From: CAVRQM01 sp965246915
GTDB lineage: Bacteria > Pseudomonadota > Alphaproteobacteria > Acetobacterales > Acetobacteraceae
Length of the DNA: 64,000 nt
NCBI GenBank assembly: GCA_965246915.1
Contig: CBDFGB010000015.1
Location: forward strand, 1 to 64,000
Direction of reading: 5' to 3'
Position numbers and translations under genes: made by a program. Below the pieces are notes generated by a model, which worked only from the letters and a program-made list of their open reading frames with translations, did not search any database and was not told where the DNA came from. Positions 43,493 to 53,642 of this stretch are shown here, piece by piece. Position 1 is the first letter of the stretch. Each line of letters opens with the position of its first letter.

Positions 43493-44452
43493 ATGCTCCT
43501 GGCTTTTCCGCGCCACCCCGAGGACGACGCGCCGCTACACGCCGGCTCCGCTTGGATCGACCTGCACAATCCGACCGAGGAGGAGGTTCGGATGGTCGAG
43601 CAGGTGACCGGCTCGCACGTTCCACAGCTGGCCGAGTTGTCGGAAATTGAGACGTCGAGCCGACTGCAAAAGCGCGATGACATCCTTTACATGTCGATGC
43701 CGGCGCTGATGCGCGGCGAGGGCACGACGGCGAGCGTGACCCCGGTGGGGTTCGTGCTCTCGCGCGAGCGGCTGATTACGGTACGCTTTGCTAATCTGCC
43801 AATGTTCGAGCAATTCGCCAACAACTGCCGGGTGGCGCCGAACGGGCCGGGCAGCAGCGTCGAAGTGTTCCTTGCACTGATCGAGGGGGTGGTTGACCGG
43901 ATCGCCGACGTGCTGGAGCGTGAGGGTGAAGCGCTCGACCTCATCTCCCGCCACATTTTCCGGCCCGATCGCAAGGAGCATCGTTCGCGCACAATCGACC
44001 GTGAGCTGCGGGCGACGCTGCGGCGGGTCGGCGCCCTGGGGGACCTGATCGGCAAGATCCGCGACACCTTGCTGGGGATCGGCCGAATCGTGCAGTTCAC
44101 GATGCTGAATGCCAGCGAGTGGTTCGGCCACGAACAAAAGCAGCGCTTCAAGACGGTGCGGTCCGACATTTTGTCACTGAACGAATACGACGCGCATCTG
44201 TTCAACAAACTGCAGTTCCTGTTGGATGCGACGGTCGGACTAATCGGCATCGAACAAAGCAACAAGTTCACCGTGCTGACGATCGTGAGCATCGTCGGTA
44301 TTCCGCCCACATTCATTGCCAGTATGTACGGGATGAATTTCGAGGCTATGCCGGAGCTGCACTGGGCATGGGGCTATCCTTACGCGCTGGCGCTGATGCT
44401 GCTGAGCGCTGTGCTGCCTGTGGTTTGGTTCAAGACCAAGGGGTGGTTGTGA
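43493..44452 (+). CDS. corA: CorA family Mg2+/Co2+ channel
   Basis: A 319-residue protein with a long cytoplasmic helical funnel and two C-terminal membrane helices. The first ends in the selectivity signature YGMNF with EAMPEL after it. The second is about ALALMLLSAVLPVVWFK. ATG 43493 lies 7 bases after AGAGAGAGGA, better than the upstream GTG 43469. It is divergent from rnd and precedes aspS by 173 bases. Confidence 0.95.
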   Translation: MLLAFPRHPEDDAPLHAGSAWIDLHNPTEEEVRMVEQVTGSHVPQLAELSEIETSSRLQKRDDILYMSMPALMRGEGTTASVTPVGFVLSRERLITVRFANLPMFEQFANNCRVAPNGPGSSVEVFLALIEGVVDRIADVLEREGEALDLISRHIFRPDRKEHRSRTIDRELRATLRRVGALGDLIGKIRDTLLGIGRIVQFTMLNASEWFGHEQKQRFKTVRSDILSLNEYDAHLFNKLQFLLDATVGLIGIEQSNKFTVLTIVSIVGIPPTFIASMYGMNFEAMPELHWAWGYPYALALMLLSAVLPVVWFKTKGWL

Positions 44453-44625
44453 TACGCAATACAGCGCCCGCCAGCGGCAGCGCCCGCTGAGCCGTTTAGT
44501 CCAAAACGAGTTGGATCGGTCCTTTGGCTCGTCCCTGATCCGGGACAAGCGCGCGTTCGCACCTTGACACCGTCCAGGCCTCGGTGTGTGTCCCGCCACC
44601 TCCTCCCTACCCGGAAGTCTCAGCC

Positions 44626-46407
44626 ATGCACGCCTACCGCACCCATTCCTGCGGCGCGCTCCGCGCCTCCGACGCCGGCGACTTGGCGCGGCTTTCGGGC
44701 TGGGTTCACAGCAAGCGCGACCATGGCGGGCTGCTGTTCGTGGACCTTCGCGACCATGCGGGCCTCACGCAGTGCGTGTTCGCGACCGGGACCGAAGCCT
44801 TCGCCGCCATTGACCGGCTTCGCGTCGAGAGCGTGGTGACGGTCACCGGCGAGGTCGTGCGACGGGAAGGGGCGACCATCAATCCGCGCCTGCCGACCGG
44901 CGAGATCGAGGTACGCGCCGCCACGGTCGAGATCCAGTCGGTGGCCGACGTGCTGCCGATCCAGGTGGCGGGCGAGGAGAAGTATCCCGATGAGTTGCGG
45001 CTGAGATACCGCTTCCTCGATCTGAGACGCGAGAAGATGCAGCGCAACATGCGTCTGCGCGCGGGCGTCATCGCAAGTTTCCGCAAGCGAATGACCGCGG
45101 CGGGTTTTACCGAATTTCAGACGCCGATCCTCACCGCCTCCAGTCCCGAGGGGGCGCGTGACTTCCTGGTGCCGGCCCGGCTGCATCCGGGCAAGTTCTA
45201 CGCCCTGCCGCAGGCACCGCAGCAGTTCAAGCAACTGCTGATGGTCGCGGGCTTCGATCGCTACTTCCAGATCGCCCCGTGCTTTCGCGATGAGAGCAGC
45301 CGGGCCGACCGCTCACCGGGCGAATTCTATCAGCTTGATTTCGAGATGAGTTTCGTGACGCAGGACGACGTCTTTGCGACCTTGGAGCCGATCATGGGGG
45401 GCGTGTTCGAGGAGTTCGCCGGTGAGCGCGTGGTGGACGCGCCGCCATTCGCACGCATTCCGTATGATGTGGCGATGGCCGAGTACGGCAGCGACAAGCC
45501 GGATCTGCGCAATCCGCTGCGCATCACCGATGTCACCACCCACTTCGCCGGCTCCGGCTTCGGGCTGTTCGCCAAGATTGCGGCCGGCGGCGGCGTCGTG
45601 CGCGCGATCCCGGCACCGGGCACGGCTGACAATCCACGCAGCTTTTTCGACAAGCTGAACGAGTGGGCGCGCGAGCAGGGGTCGGGCGGACTCGGCTACA
45701 TCCAGTTCGACGTGCACGGCGCGCGCGGGCCGATTGCCAAGAACCTGGAGCCGGATCGCGCCGAGGCGATCCGCGCGGTCTGCGGGGTCGCGGCGGGCGA
45801 CAGCGTCTTCTTCGCCGCCGGCAAGCCGGACGAAACGGCGAAGTTCGCCGGTGCGGTGCGCACGAAGCTCGGGACCGATCTTGGCCTGATCGAACAGGGA
45901 GCGTTCCGCTTCTGTTGGGTCACCGACTTCCCGATGTTCGAACGCGACGAGGAGACCGGTCAGATCATCTTTAGCCACAATCCGTTCAGCATGCCGCAAG
46001 GCGGCATGCAGGCGCTGGAGACGCAGGATCCGCTGACGATCAAGGCATTCCAGTATGATATCGTCTGCAACGGCATCGAGCTGTCATCGGGCGCAATCCG
46101 CAACCATCGGCCGGAGGTCATGATCCGCGCGTTCCAGATCGCCGGATACCCGGAGAGTGAGGTCGAGGCGAGGTTCGGCGGCATGCTGGCGGCGTTCCGC
46201 TACGGCGCGCCGCCGCATGGCGGGTCGGCGCCGGGGATCGACCGCATCGTCATGCTGCTGGCCGACGAGCCGAACATTCGCGAGGTCATCCTGTTCCCGC
46301 TGAACCAGCAGGGCGAGGACCTCATGATGGGCGCGCCCGCCGAGGTTCCGCCGTCGCGGCTGAAGGAGTTGTCGCTGAAATTGGATGTTCCGCCGCAGCG
46401 GGCATAA
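44626..46407 (+). CDS. aspS: Aspartyl-tRNA synthetase
   Basis: A 593-residue class II synthetase of bacterial type. An OB-fold anticodon domain comes first (LSGWVHSKRDHGGLLFVDLR), then motif 2 FRDESSRADRSPGEFYQLD (a variant of the usual FRDEDLRAD), a GAD insertion domain in the middle, and motif 3 GGSAPGIDRIVMLL. Bacterial forms of this type are often non-discriminating between tRNA-Asp and tRNA-Asn. ATG 44626 matches the family start MHAYRTHSCG. Confidence 0.97.
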   Translation: MHAYRTHSCGALRASDAGDLARLSGWVHSKRDHGGLLFVDLRDHAGLTQCVFATGTEAFAAIDRLRVESVVTVTGEVVRREGATINPRLPTGEIEVRAATVEIQSVADVLPIQVAGEEKYPDELRLRYRFLDLRREKMQRNMRLRAGVIASFRKRMTAAGFTEFQTPILTASSPEGARDFLVPARLHPGKFYALPQAPQQFKQLLMVAGFDRYFQIAPCFRDESSRADRSPGEFYQLDFEMSFVTQDDVFATLEPIMGGVFEEFAGERVVDAPPFARIPYDVAMAEYGSDKPDLRNPLRITDVTTHFAGSGFGLFAKIAAGGGVVRAIPAPGTADNPRSFFDKLNEWAREQGSGGLGYIQFDVHGARGPIAKNLEPDRAEAIRAVCGVAAGDSVFFAAGKPDETAKFAGAVRTKLGTDLGLIEQGAFRFCWVTDFPMFERDEETGQIIFSHNPFSMPQGGMQALETQDPLTIKAFQYDIVCNGIELSSGAIRNHRPEVMIRAFQIAGYPESEVEARFGGMLAAFRYGAPPHGGSAPGIDRIVMLLADEPNIREVILFPLNQQGEDLMMGAPAEVPPSRLKELSLKLDVPPQRA

Positions 46408-46413
46408 CCTGCG

Positions 46414-46629
46414 TCAGCGTCGAAAGACGTCCGCGGCGGTCAGGGTGGGTCGAGCCGGATGTCGCCCTCGGTCACGACCCCACCCCGCCATTTCGAACCG
46501 CCGCGCGCGTGGTGCGCGATCTCGGCGGGCTCGGACCGCACGACGAGGTTGGTGGGCGACCGAGGGCACGCGAAGGTAGGCGCGGAGTTTGAGGGTCCGG
46601 TCCCGTGATGCCGTGGATGGCGAGAGCAC
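46414..46629 (-). pseudogene. Uma2-family nuclease gene remnant
   Basis: The 313-base gap after aspS carries, on the minus strand, the C-terminal half of a Uma2-type (PD-(D/E)XK-like) nuclease in three frames. VLSPSTASRDRTLKLRAYLR then VPSVAH is followed by a shift to NLVVRSEPAEIAHHARGGSK, then WRGGVVTEGDIRLDPP and another shift to LTAADVFRR and a stop at 46414. The SPSTA...D...KL.AYL.VPSV pattern, HHARG and EGDIRLDPP are characteristic. The N-terminal half is missing and a TAG precedes the fragment. It is a decayed gene. Confidence 0.75.
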
Positions 46630-46720
46630 CTAGACCGCCGATGAACTCTGACCGGGTGTCGGCCAATGCTGGCATGTGGCCACGCGGCATCCTATCGTGC
46701 TTCTGCAATCGGAGTGACAT

Positions 46721-47509
46721 ATGCGACAGCCCGCCCGCCTGCTGGCCGTGGTTTTCGGCGCCGCGCTGATTGGCGTGACTGCTCAGGCCGCCGATTTGCT
46801 GGCCCACCGCGCTCTGTACAATCTGAAGCTCGACAACGCCAAGCGTGGCGACGTGCAGGCAGCTGCCGGGACCATGAGTTACGAGGTCTTGGACACCTGC
46901 GATGGCTGGGCCAGCCGGCAACGCCTGAAAATGACCATCACGAATTCCGAGGGCCAGGAGATCGAGATGCTGTCCGACTACGCCACGTTCGAGAGCAAGG
47001 ACGGGCTGAGCATGCGGTTCCGGATGCGCCAGACGACCGATACGGCGGTCACCAGCGATGTCGAGGGCGCCGCCAAGCTCGACGGGCCTGACGGGTCCGG
47101 CTCCGCGCATTACAGTCTGCCGCACGAAGCGACCACCAAGCTGCCCAAGGGCACGTTATTCCCGACCGCTCATACTGCCGCGCTGCTTGCGGCGGCCGAG
47201 TCCGGCAAGAAATTCATTGCGCTGCCGCTCTTCGACGGCACGACCGAAAAGGGCCCTCAAGACAGCTCGGTCGCCATCCTGAACTGGGGTGCCGCGAGGC
47301 CGTCTACTTGGCCAGATTTGGCGAGCCAGCCGACTGGCCGGGTGCATCTCGCATTCTTCGACCATGCTGCGACGGCCCAGCAGCCGGATTACGAGGTGTC
47401 GATGCGTTACTGGGCGAACGGCGTCGCGGACGATCTCGCAATGGATTTCGGCGATTTCACCATGGACGGCACGCTCGCCGAGTTCACACCGATCAAGCCA
47501 CGCTGCTGA
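46721..47509 (+). CDS. DUF1849 / EipB-like envelope-integrity protein
   Basis: A 262-residue protein with a signal peptide (MRQPARLLAVVFGAALIGVTAQA) and a beta-rich mature part beginning LLAHRALYNLKLDNAKRGD. Family marks are GTMSYEVLDTCDGWASRQRL and the last residue Cys (PIKPRC); those two cysteines would form the conserved disulfide of EipB. In Brucella EipB the protein supports envelope integrity. The stop overlaps the next gene as TGATG. Confidence 0.88.
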   Translation: MRQPARLLAVVFGAALIGVTAQAADLLAHRALYNLKLDNAKRGDVQAAAGTMSYEVLDTCDGWASRQRLKMTITNSEGQEIEMLSDYATFESKDGLSMRFRMRQTTDTAVTSDVEGAAKLDGPDGSGSAHYSLPHEATTKLPKGTLFPTAHTAALLAAAESGKKFIALPLFDGTTEKGPQDSSVAILNWGAARPSTWPDLASQPTGRVHLAFFDHAATAQQPDYEVSMRYWANGVADDLAMDFGDFTMDGTLAEFTPIKPRC

Positions 47510-47937
47510 TGGCGGTGATCGATCTCGTCGCCGCTCCCGACGAGACCCACCGCGCCGCCATCGCTTGTCCGCTTGGTCGCTTCAACGACAGCCAACTTGG
47601 TCCGATCCAGACCGTAGATTTGCCGTTTGCGTTGGTCGTTCGGGACGGCAAGGACGGACCGATAACCGGTGGCGCTTGGGGCCGTAGCTATTACCAGTGG
47701 CTCTTCATCGAACTTTTGGTGGTCCCCGAGGCGCTACGTGGTCAGGGCATAGGCAGCGAATTGCTGCGAAAGGCGGAAGCGGAAGCCCGGCAGAGGGCGT
47801 GCCACGGCGTCTGGCTCGATACGTTCAGCTTTCAGGCACGAGGCTTCTATGAGAAGCACGGTTATGCCGTGTTTGGCGAGATCGCCGACTACCCCGCGCC
47901 ACACAGCCGGTTTTTCCTGAGTAAGCGCCTTGTATGA
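47509..47937 (+). CDS. GNAT family N-acetyltransferase
   Basis: A 142-residue protein with the GNAT acetyl-CoA motif, LLVVPEALRGQGIGSELLRKAE (RGQGIGSELL being the pyrophosphate-binding part), and the C-terminal GVWLDTFSFQARGFYEKHGYAVFGEI. The acceptor is not predictable. ATG 47509 overlaps the EipB-like stop. Confidence 0.88.
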   Translation: MAVIDLVAAPDETHRAAIACPLGRFNDSQLGPIQTVDLPFALVVRDGKDGPITGGAWGRSYYQWLFIELLVVPEALRGQGIGSELLRKAEAEARQRACHGVWLDTFSFQARGFYEKHGYAVFGEIADYPAPHSRFFLSKRLV

Positions 47938-47989
47938 GTGTCACGCTTTCCTTCAAAAGCCGATGTCACCAGGGCCACGAGCGCACGCG

Positions 47990-49384
47990 CTATATGTGAA
48001 GCGCCCGTCCCTCGACGGCGAGAGCCGCTTCCTTGACCGCTTCGTTCAGGCTCGGGTGGGCGTGGCAGGTGCGGGCGACATCCTCCGACGACGCACCGAA
48101 CTCCATGGCGATCGCGATCTCCGCGATCAGCGTGCCGGCGTCAGGGCCAATGATGTGCGCGCCCAAAATCCTATCGGTGCGCGCGTCGGCAAGGATCTTC
48201 ACGAACCCATCGGTGCTGCCCATCGCCCGCGCCCGTCCATTCGCCGTGAACGGGAACTTCCCGACATGGTAATCGACGCCTGATTCCTTGAGTTGCTCCT
48301 CGGTCTGGCCAAGGCTTGCCACTTCCGGCCATGTGTAGACCACACCCGGAATGACGCCATAATTCACGTGGCCAGGCTGGCCCGCGAGAATTTCCGCAAG
48401 CGCGACGCCCTCCTCCTCGGCCTTGTGGGCGAGCATCGGGCCGGAGCCGAGGACGTCGCCAATGGCGTAGATGCCTGGCACGTTCGTCGCGAAATGCGCA
48501 TCGGTCTTGACCCGGCCGCGATCGTCTAGCTCCACGCCGACACGGCCCAGCCCGAGTCCCGCAAGATAGGGCCGGCGGCCGATCGCCACCAGCACGACGT
48601 CCGCGTGCAACTCCTCGGACGGCCCGCCGGAAGCCGGCTCCACCGAAAGCGTGACGCCCCTCCTGTCGGCTTGGGCACCGGTCACCTTGGTCGACAGACG
48701 GAAATTCAGCCCCTGCTTGCCGAGGACCCGCTGGAACGTCCTGCCGATCTCGGCGTCCATGCCGGGCACCAGTCGGTCGAGATATTCGACGACCGTGACT
48801 TTCGCACCCAGACGCTGCCAGACGCTGCCCAGCTCCAGCCCAATATAGCCGCCGCCGATGACCACGAGGTGGTCGGGGACCTCGTCGATCTCCAGCGCCC
48901 CGGTGGAGGTCACGATGCGGTCCTCGTCGACGGTGACGCCCGACAGAGGGATACTCTCGCTTCCGGTGGCGATAACGATATGTTTTGCTTCAACCTCCAC
49001 GTCATCGACCGCCACGCGGCCGGGGGCGACGATGCGGCCCGTGCCCTTGAGCCACGTCACCTTGTTCTTGTTGAATAGGAACTCCACACCCTTGACGTTC
49101 GCCGTGACGACCTCGGACTTGCGGTCCTGCATCCGGTCGAGGTCCAGCTTCACCTTTTCGACGGTGATCCCGTGGGCGGCAAAATCATGCTGCACGGCGT
49201 GGAAATTCTCGCTCGACTGCAGCAGCGCCTTGGACGGGATGCAGCCGACATTGAGGCACGTGCCGCCGAGCGTGCCGCGCTTCTCGACGCACGCGACGCG
49301 CAGGCCGAGCTGAGCGGCGCGCAGCGCACACACGTAGCCGCCAGGACCGGAGCCGATGATGACGACGTCGTAGGAGTCAGCCAT
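47990..49384 (-). CDS. lpd: Dihydrolipoyl dehydrogenase (E3)
   Basis: A 464-residue FAD enzyme that reoxidises dihydrolipoyl groups with NAD+. The redox pair is C43/C48 in GGTCLNVGCIPSK, the FAD motif GSGPGGYVCALRAAQLG is N-terminal, GGGYIGLELGSVW binds NAD, and the catalytic His lies in HAHPSLNEAV at the C-terminus. It is the last gene of the mdh-suc operon and serves 2-oxoglutarate dehydrogenase, and perhaps other 2-oxo acid complexes. It begins 14 bases after sucB. Confidence 0.97.
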   Translation of the reverse strand: MADSYDVVIIGSGPGGYVCALRAAQLGLRVACVEKRGTLGGTCLNVGCIPSKALLQSSENFHAVQHDFAAHGITVEKVKLDLDRMQDRKSEVVTANVKGVEFLFNKNKVTWLKGTGRIVAPGRVAVDDVEVEAKHIVIATGSESIPLSGVTVDEDRIVTSTGALEIDEVPDHLVVIGGGYIGLELGSVWQRLGAKVTVVEYLDRLVPGMDAEIGRTFQRVLGKQGLNFRLSTKVTGAQADRRGVTLSVEPASGGPSEELHADVVLVAIGRRPYLAGLGLGRVGVELDDRGRVKTDAHFATNVPGIYAIGDVLGSGPMLAHKAEEEGVALAEILAGQPGHVNYGVIPGVVYTWPEVASLGQTEEQLKESGVDYHVGKFPFTANGRARAMGSTDGFVKILADARTDRILGAHIIGPDAGTLIAEIAIAMEFGASSEDVARTCHAHPSLNEAVKEAALAVEGRALHI

Positions 49385-49398
49385 TTCGAACTCCGCCC

Positions 49399-50646
49399 CT
49401 AAAGTCCCAGCAACAATCGCCTGGGGTCTTCCACGCCTTCCTTGACCCGCACCAGAAATCCGACCGCCTCGCGACCATCGATGATCCGATGGTCATAGCT
49501 CAGCGCGAGATACATCATCGGCCGGATCTCGATTTTTCCGCCGATCGCCATGGGGCGATCCTGGATCTTGTGCATACCCAGGATCGCCGATTGCGGCGGG
49601 TTAAGGATCGGCGTGCTCATCAGGCTGCCATAGACGCCGCCATTGGTAATGCTGAACGTGCCACCGGTCAGTTCCTCCAGCTTGAGCTTGCCGTCCCGCG
49701 CACTCGCGCCGAACGCCGCGATGGTCCGTTCGATCTCGGCAAACGACAGCGAGTCCGCGTTGCGGATCACCGGCACGACCAGCCCGTTCGCGCCGCCGAC
49801 GGCAATGCCCATGTGGACGTGATTGCGATAGACGATGTCCTCGCCATCGATCTCGGCGTTGACGCTGGGGAACTCCTTCAGCGCCGCGCAGCAGGCGCGT
49901 ACGAACACGCTCATGAAGCCGAGCCGCGCGCCCTCGTGCTTCTTCTCGAACGCCGCCTTGTACTCGGCGCGCATCGCCATGGTCGCGGTCATGTCCACCT
50001 CGTTGAAGGTGGTCAGCATGGCCGCGGTGTTCTGCGCCTCCTTCAGACGGGATGCGATCGTCCGGCGCAGGCGGGTCATGCGCACCCGCTCCTCGCCCTC
50101 GTGCACGGCGCGCTGCGCGGCGGGCTGCGGCTTGGCGACAGGCGCCGGCGCGGGACGATCGAGGAAATTCAGGACGTCGCCCTTCGTGATGCGGCCGTCC
50201 TTTCCAGTCCCGGCGCCCACCTGTTCGGCGGACACCTGACGCATCTCCATCATCCGGGCAGCCGCGGGTAGAGGGTCCGGCGGTGCCGGCCTGCCGACCG
50301 GGCCGGACGGCGGCGGCGGCGGGTTAACGCCCGCGGCCGGATTGGCGGCAGGCGCGGGCGCCTGCGCCGCCTGGGCTTTCACCGGCGGCGAGGATGTCGC
50401 GGCACCCGCGCCTTCGGCAACGGTGCCCAGCAACGCGCCGACCTCGACCTCCGCGCCGTCATCGGCGGCCACGGTTTCCAACGTGCCGGCGGACGGCGCG
50501 TTGACTTCGACCGTGACCTTGTCCGTCTCCAGTTCGACCAGCGGCTCGTCGGCGGCGACCGCCTCGCCCACTTTTTTCAGCCATCGCGCCACGGTGGCGG
50601 TGGTGACGCTCTCGCCCAGCGTGGGCACCTTGATGTCGGTCGCCAT
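49399..50646 (-). CDS. sucB: 2-oxoglutarate dehydrogenase E2, dihydrolipoyl succinyltransferase
   Basis: A 415-residue protein with one lipoyl domain (lipoyl Lys43 in LETDKVTVEV), a Pro/Ala-rich linker, an E3-binding domain (about 110-150, AARMMEMRQVSAEQVGAGTGKDGRI in part), and a catalytic domain with SYDHRIIDGREAVGFL carrying the His-x-x-x-Asp. It transfers succinyl to CoA. It follows sucA by 27 bases. Confidence 0.97.
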   Translation of the reverse strand: MATDIKVPTLGESVTTATVARWLKKVGEAVAADEPLVELETDKVTVEVNAPSAGTLETVAADDGAEVEVGALLGTVAEGAGAATSSPPVKAQAAQAPAPAANPAAGVNPPPPPSGPVGRPAPPDPLPAAARMMEMRQVSAEQVGAGTGKDGRITKGDVLNFLDRPAPAPVAKPQPAAQRAVHEGEERVRMTRLRRTIASRLKEAQNTAAMLTTFNEVDMTATMAMRAEYKAAFEKKHEGARLGFMSVFVRACCAALKEFPSVNAEIDGEDIVYRNHVHMGIAVGGANGLVVPVIRNADSLSFAEIERTIAAFGASARDGKLKLEELTGGTFSITNGGVYGSLMSTPILNPPQSAILGMHKIQDRPMAIGGKIEIRPMMYLALSYDHRIIDGREAVGFLVRVKEGVEDPRRLLLGL

Positions 50647-50673
50647 GCTGGCGGGGCTCCTGCTTCTTTTCCG

Positions 50674-53538
50674 TCAAACCGCGAGGGCTTCGCCAATCAG
50701 CTTCGACTGCTGCGACGCATGCACGGTCGCCTGACCGGTGGCCGGACTTGCCGCGTCGCATCGTCCGACATAGCGCGGCCGCCGCGCCGCTCCGGATAAA
50801 TCAGCCAGCACCTTTTCGATGCGTCGGTCGACGAACGTCCAGGCGCCCATGTTGGCCGGCTCCTCCTGACACCAGACGATCTCGGCGTTCGGGTATCGGC
50901 CGAGAATGCCCGGCAGCGTCTTAACCGGGAACGGATAGATCTGTTCCACACGCACGATCGCGACGTCTGCAATGTTCTGGATCCTGCGCTCGGCGAGCAG
51001 GTCGTAGTAGACCTTGCCGCTACAAAGCACGACGCGGCGCACGGTATCGTCTGGCCCGATCGCCTCGGCTTCCGGCAGCACGGTATGAAACTGGCTGCCC
51101 GGCGCGAACTCCGCCAGCGTGGAGACCGCGAACCTGTGCCGCAGCAGCGATTTCGGCGTCATCAGCACCAGCGGCTTGCGGTAGTTGCGCTTGAGCTGCC
51201 GCCGCAGCGCGTGGAAATACTGCGCGGGCGTGGTCAGGTTGGCGACCACCATGTTGCGTTCGGCGCAGAGCTGCAGATACCGCTCGAGCCGCGCGGAACT
51301 GTGTTCCGGCCCCTGACCCTCGTGCCCGTGCGGCAGCAGCAGTACGAGGCCCGACATCCGCAGCCATTTCGTCTCGCCGCTGGCGAGGAACTGGTCGATG
51401 ATGACCTGCGCGCCATTGGCGAAATCGCCGAACTGGGCTTCCCATAGCACCAGCGATTTCGGGTCGGCCAGAGTGTAACCGTATTCGAAGCCCAATACCC
51501 CGGCTTCCGACAGCAGGCTGTTGTAGATCTCGATCTTCTTCTGGCCCGGGGCGATATTGTTCAGCGGCACGTATTCGTGCTGGCTGTCCTGATCGATCAG
51601 CACCGCGTGGCGCTGGCTGAACGTGCCGCGCTGGCAATCCTCACCCGACAGGCGCACCCGGTGGCCGTCGCTCAGCAGTGTGCCGAACGCCAGCGCCTCG
51701 CCGGTCGCCCAGTCCACGCCCTCCCCGGTTTCGACCATCGCCCGCTTCGCCTCGAGCTGTCGGGCGATCTTTGGGTTGAGCGCAAAATTCTCCGGCACGC
51801 GATACAGCGCGCCGCCGACCGCGCGCAGTTGAGCGTCACTCGCGGCCGTCTCGCCCTCGCTGGCCTCCTCGTCGTCGTTGGGCTGCTTGAGGCCGGCCCA
51901 AGCCCCTTCGAGCCAGTCGGCCTTGTTCACCTTGTAGGACTGCGCGGCCTGATACGAATCTTCCAGCGACGCGGCGAAATCGTCCCATATCGCCCGCGCA
52001 CCGGCCGCGTCGATTACGCCCTGCGACACCAATCGGTCGGCATACACGGCGCGCGTCGTCTTCTGCTCGCGGATGGCGCGATACATGATCGGCTGCGTGA
52101 AGGCCGGCTCGTCCGTCTCGTTGTGGCCATGACGGCGATAGCACACGATGTCGAGCACGATGTCGGCGCCGAAGCGCTGACGGAATTCGGCGGCAATGCG
52201 GGCACACCAGACCACCGCCTCCGGGTCATCGCCGTTGACGTGCAGGATCGGCGCCTGAATCGATTTGGCGACGTCGGTGCAATACAGCCCGGAATAGGCA
52301 TGCGCCGGAACGGTCGTGAACCCGATCTGATTGTTGACGACCAGATGGATCGTCCCGCCGGTCCGGTAGCCGATAAGCTGGCTCATCGCCAGTGTCTCGT
52401 ACACCAGGCCCTGACCCGCGAAGGCCGCGTCGCCGTGCATCAGGATACCCATGACGGAACGTCGATCGCGGACGTCGCCGACCATGTCTTGCCGCGCCCG
52501 GACCTTGCCCACGACGACCGGATCGACCGCCTCCAGATGCGACGGGTTCGGCTGCAACGACAAATGGACGGTGCGGCCGGCGATGTCGACGTCGGTCGAG
52601 GTGCCGAGGTGATATTTCACGTCGCCCGAGCCCTGCACGTCGTCGGGCTTGAAGCTGGAGCCGCCGAATTCGCTGAAGATCGCGGTCGCCGGCTTGCGGA
52701 CCACGTTGAACAGCGTGTTGAGCCGGCCGCGATGCGGCATCCCGATACAGATCTCGTTCACGCCGTCGGCCGCGGCGGTCCCGATCATCGCATGCAGGGC
52801 GGGAACCGTGACTTCACCGCCCTCCAAGCCAAAGCGCTTGGTGCCGACATAACGCTTTTGGCAGAAAGCCTCGAAGCCTTCCGCTTCGGTCAGTTGCCGC
52901 AGGATCTCCGTCTTACCCTCGCGGTCGAACGTCGTGCGCCAGGGCGCGCCCTCGACCCGGCGCTGTATCCAGGCTTTTTGCTCCGGGTCCTGAATGTGCA
53001 TGAATTCGACGCCGACCGGGCCGCAATACGTCTCGCGCAAGATCCCGAGGATTTGGCGAACCGTTGCGCTCTCGAGTCCGAGTACGTGGTCGATGAAGAT
53101 CATCCGGTCTATGTCGCCGGGGCCGAAGCCATAGGTGACAGGATCGAGTTCGGAGTGGTGTCGCTGCTCCTGCAAACCGAGTGGGTCGAGCTTGGCCTCG
53201 AGATGGCCGCGCACGCGATAGGCGCGGATGAGCATCAGGGCGCGCAGGCTGTCCTTGGTCCCCTCGGACGCCAGGGCGGGCGCAGCATGACCGTTGGGGG
53301 CGCGGTCCTTGGTCGAGCTCTCGGCCAAGGCATCGCTGGCCGCGAATTGCCGGGGCGCCCAAGAGGCTCCGGTCGCGTCGCCGAGGACGGCACGATCCTC
53401 ATCGCCGAGGGCGGCGAATAGGTCGGCAAAGCTCGCGTCCACGCTGGAGGGATCTGCGCTCCATCGCGCATAGGCGTCGGCAATGAACGCCGCGTTCGCG
53501 CCGGAGAGCGCACTTGCTAGGACATCGACGCCAGCCAT
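50674..53538 (-). CDS. sucA: 2-oxoglutarate dehydrogenase E1
   Basis: A 954-residue thiamine-diphosphate enzyme that decarboxylates 2-oxoglutarate. An N-terminal flexible arm (FIADAYARWSADPSSVD), the family's substrate-binding GMPHRGRLNTLFNV and ThDP-binding GDAAFAGQGLVYE, and the C-terminal HGHEGQGPEHSSARLER with conserved GQGPEHSS are present. It is the first of the dehydrogenase genes, after a broken small gene that separates it from sucD. Confidence 0.97.
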   Translation of the reverse strand: MAGVDVLASALSGANAAFIADAYARWSADPSSVDASFADLFAALGDEDRAVLGDATGASWAPRQFAASDALAESSTKDRAPNGHAAPALASEGTKDSLRALMLIRAYRVRGHLEAKLDPLGLQEQRHHSELDPVTYGFGPGDIDRMIFIDHVLGLESATVRQILGILRETYCGPVGVEFMHIQDPEQKAWIQRRVEGAPWRTTFDREGKTEILRQLTEAEGFEAFCQKRYVGTKRFGLEGGEVTVPALHAMIGTAAADGVNEICIGMPHRGRLNTLFNVVRKPATAIFSEFGGSSFKPDDVQGSGDVKYHLGTSTDVDIAGRTVHLSLQPNPSHLEAVDPVVVGKVRARQDMVGDVRDRRSVMGILMHGDAAFAGQGLVYETLAMSQLIGYRTGGTIHLVVNNQIGFTTVPAHAYSGLYCTDVAKSIQAPILHVNGDDPEAVVWCARIAAEFRQRFGADIVLDIVCYRRHGHNETDEPAFTQPIMYRAIREQKTTRAVYADRLVSQGVIDAAGARAIWDDFAASLEDSYQAAQSYKVNKADWLEGAWAGLKQPNDDEEASEGETAASDAQLRAVGGALYRVPENFALNPKIARQLEAKRAMVETGEGVDWATGEALAFGTLLSDGHRVRLSGEDCQRGTFSQRHAVLIDQDSQHEYVPLNNIAPGQKKIEIYNSLLSEAGVLGFEYGYTLADPKSLVLWEAQFGDFANGAQVIIDQFLASGETKWLRMSGLVLLLPHGHEGQGPEHSSARLERYLQLCAERNMVVANLTTPAQYFHALRRQLKRNYRKPLVLMTPKSLLRHRFAVSTLAEFAPGSQFHTVLPEAEAIGPDDTVRRVVLCSGKVYYDLLAERRIQNIADVAIVRVEQIYPFPVKTLPGILGRYPNAEIVWCQEEPANMGAWTFVDRRIEKVLADLSGAARRPRYVGRCDAASPATGQATVHASQQSKLIGEALAV

Positions 53539-53642
53539 GAGACACCTCGTTCGCAGCCGCGGCCGTCGGGTTCTTCCCCGGGCCGCGTCATCAATCTATT
53601 CGATGAAATGGTAACCGGATGTTCGCAACGCGCGCAGGGCAG

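Noticed and set aside
51577..53421. 614-codon plus-strand open frame opposite sucA
   Set aside because: It is the antisense shadow of the sucA coding sequence in high-GC DNA, has no domain-like composition, and sucA is unmistakable on the other strand.
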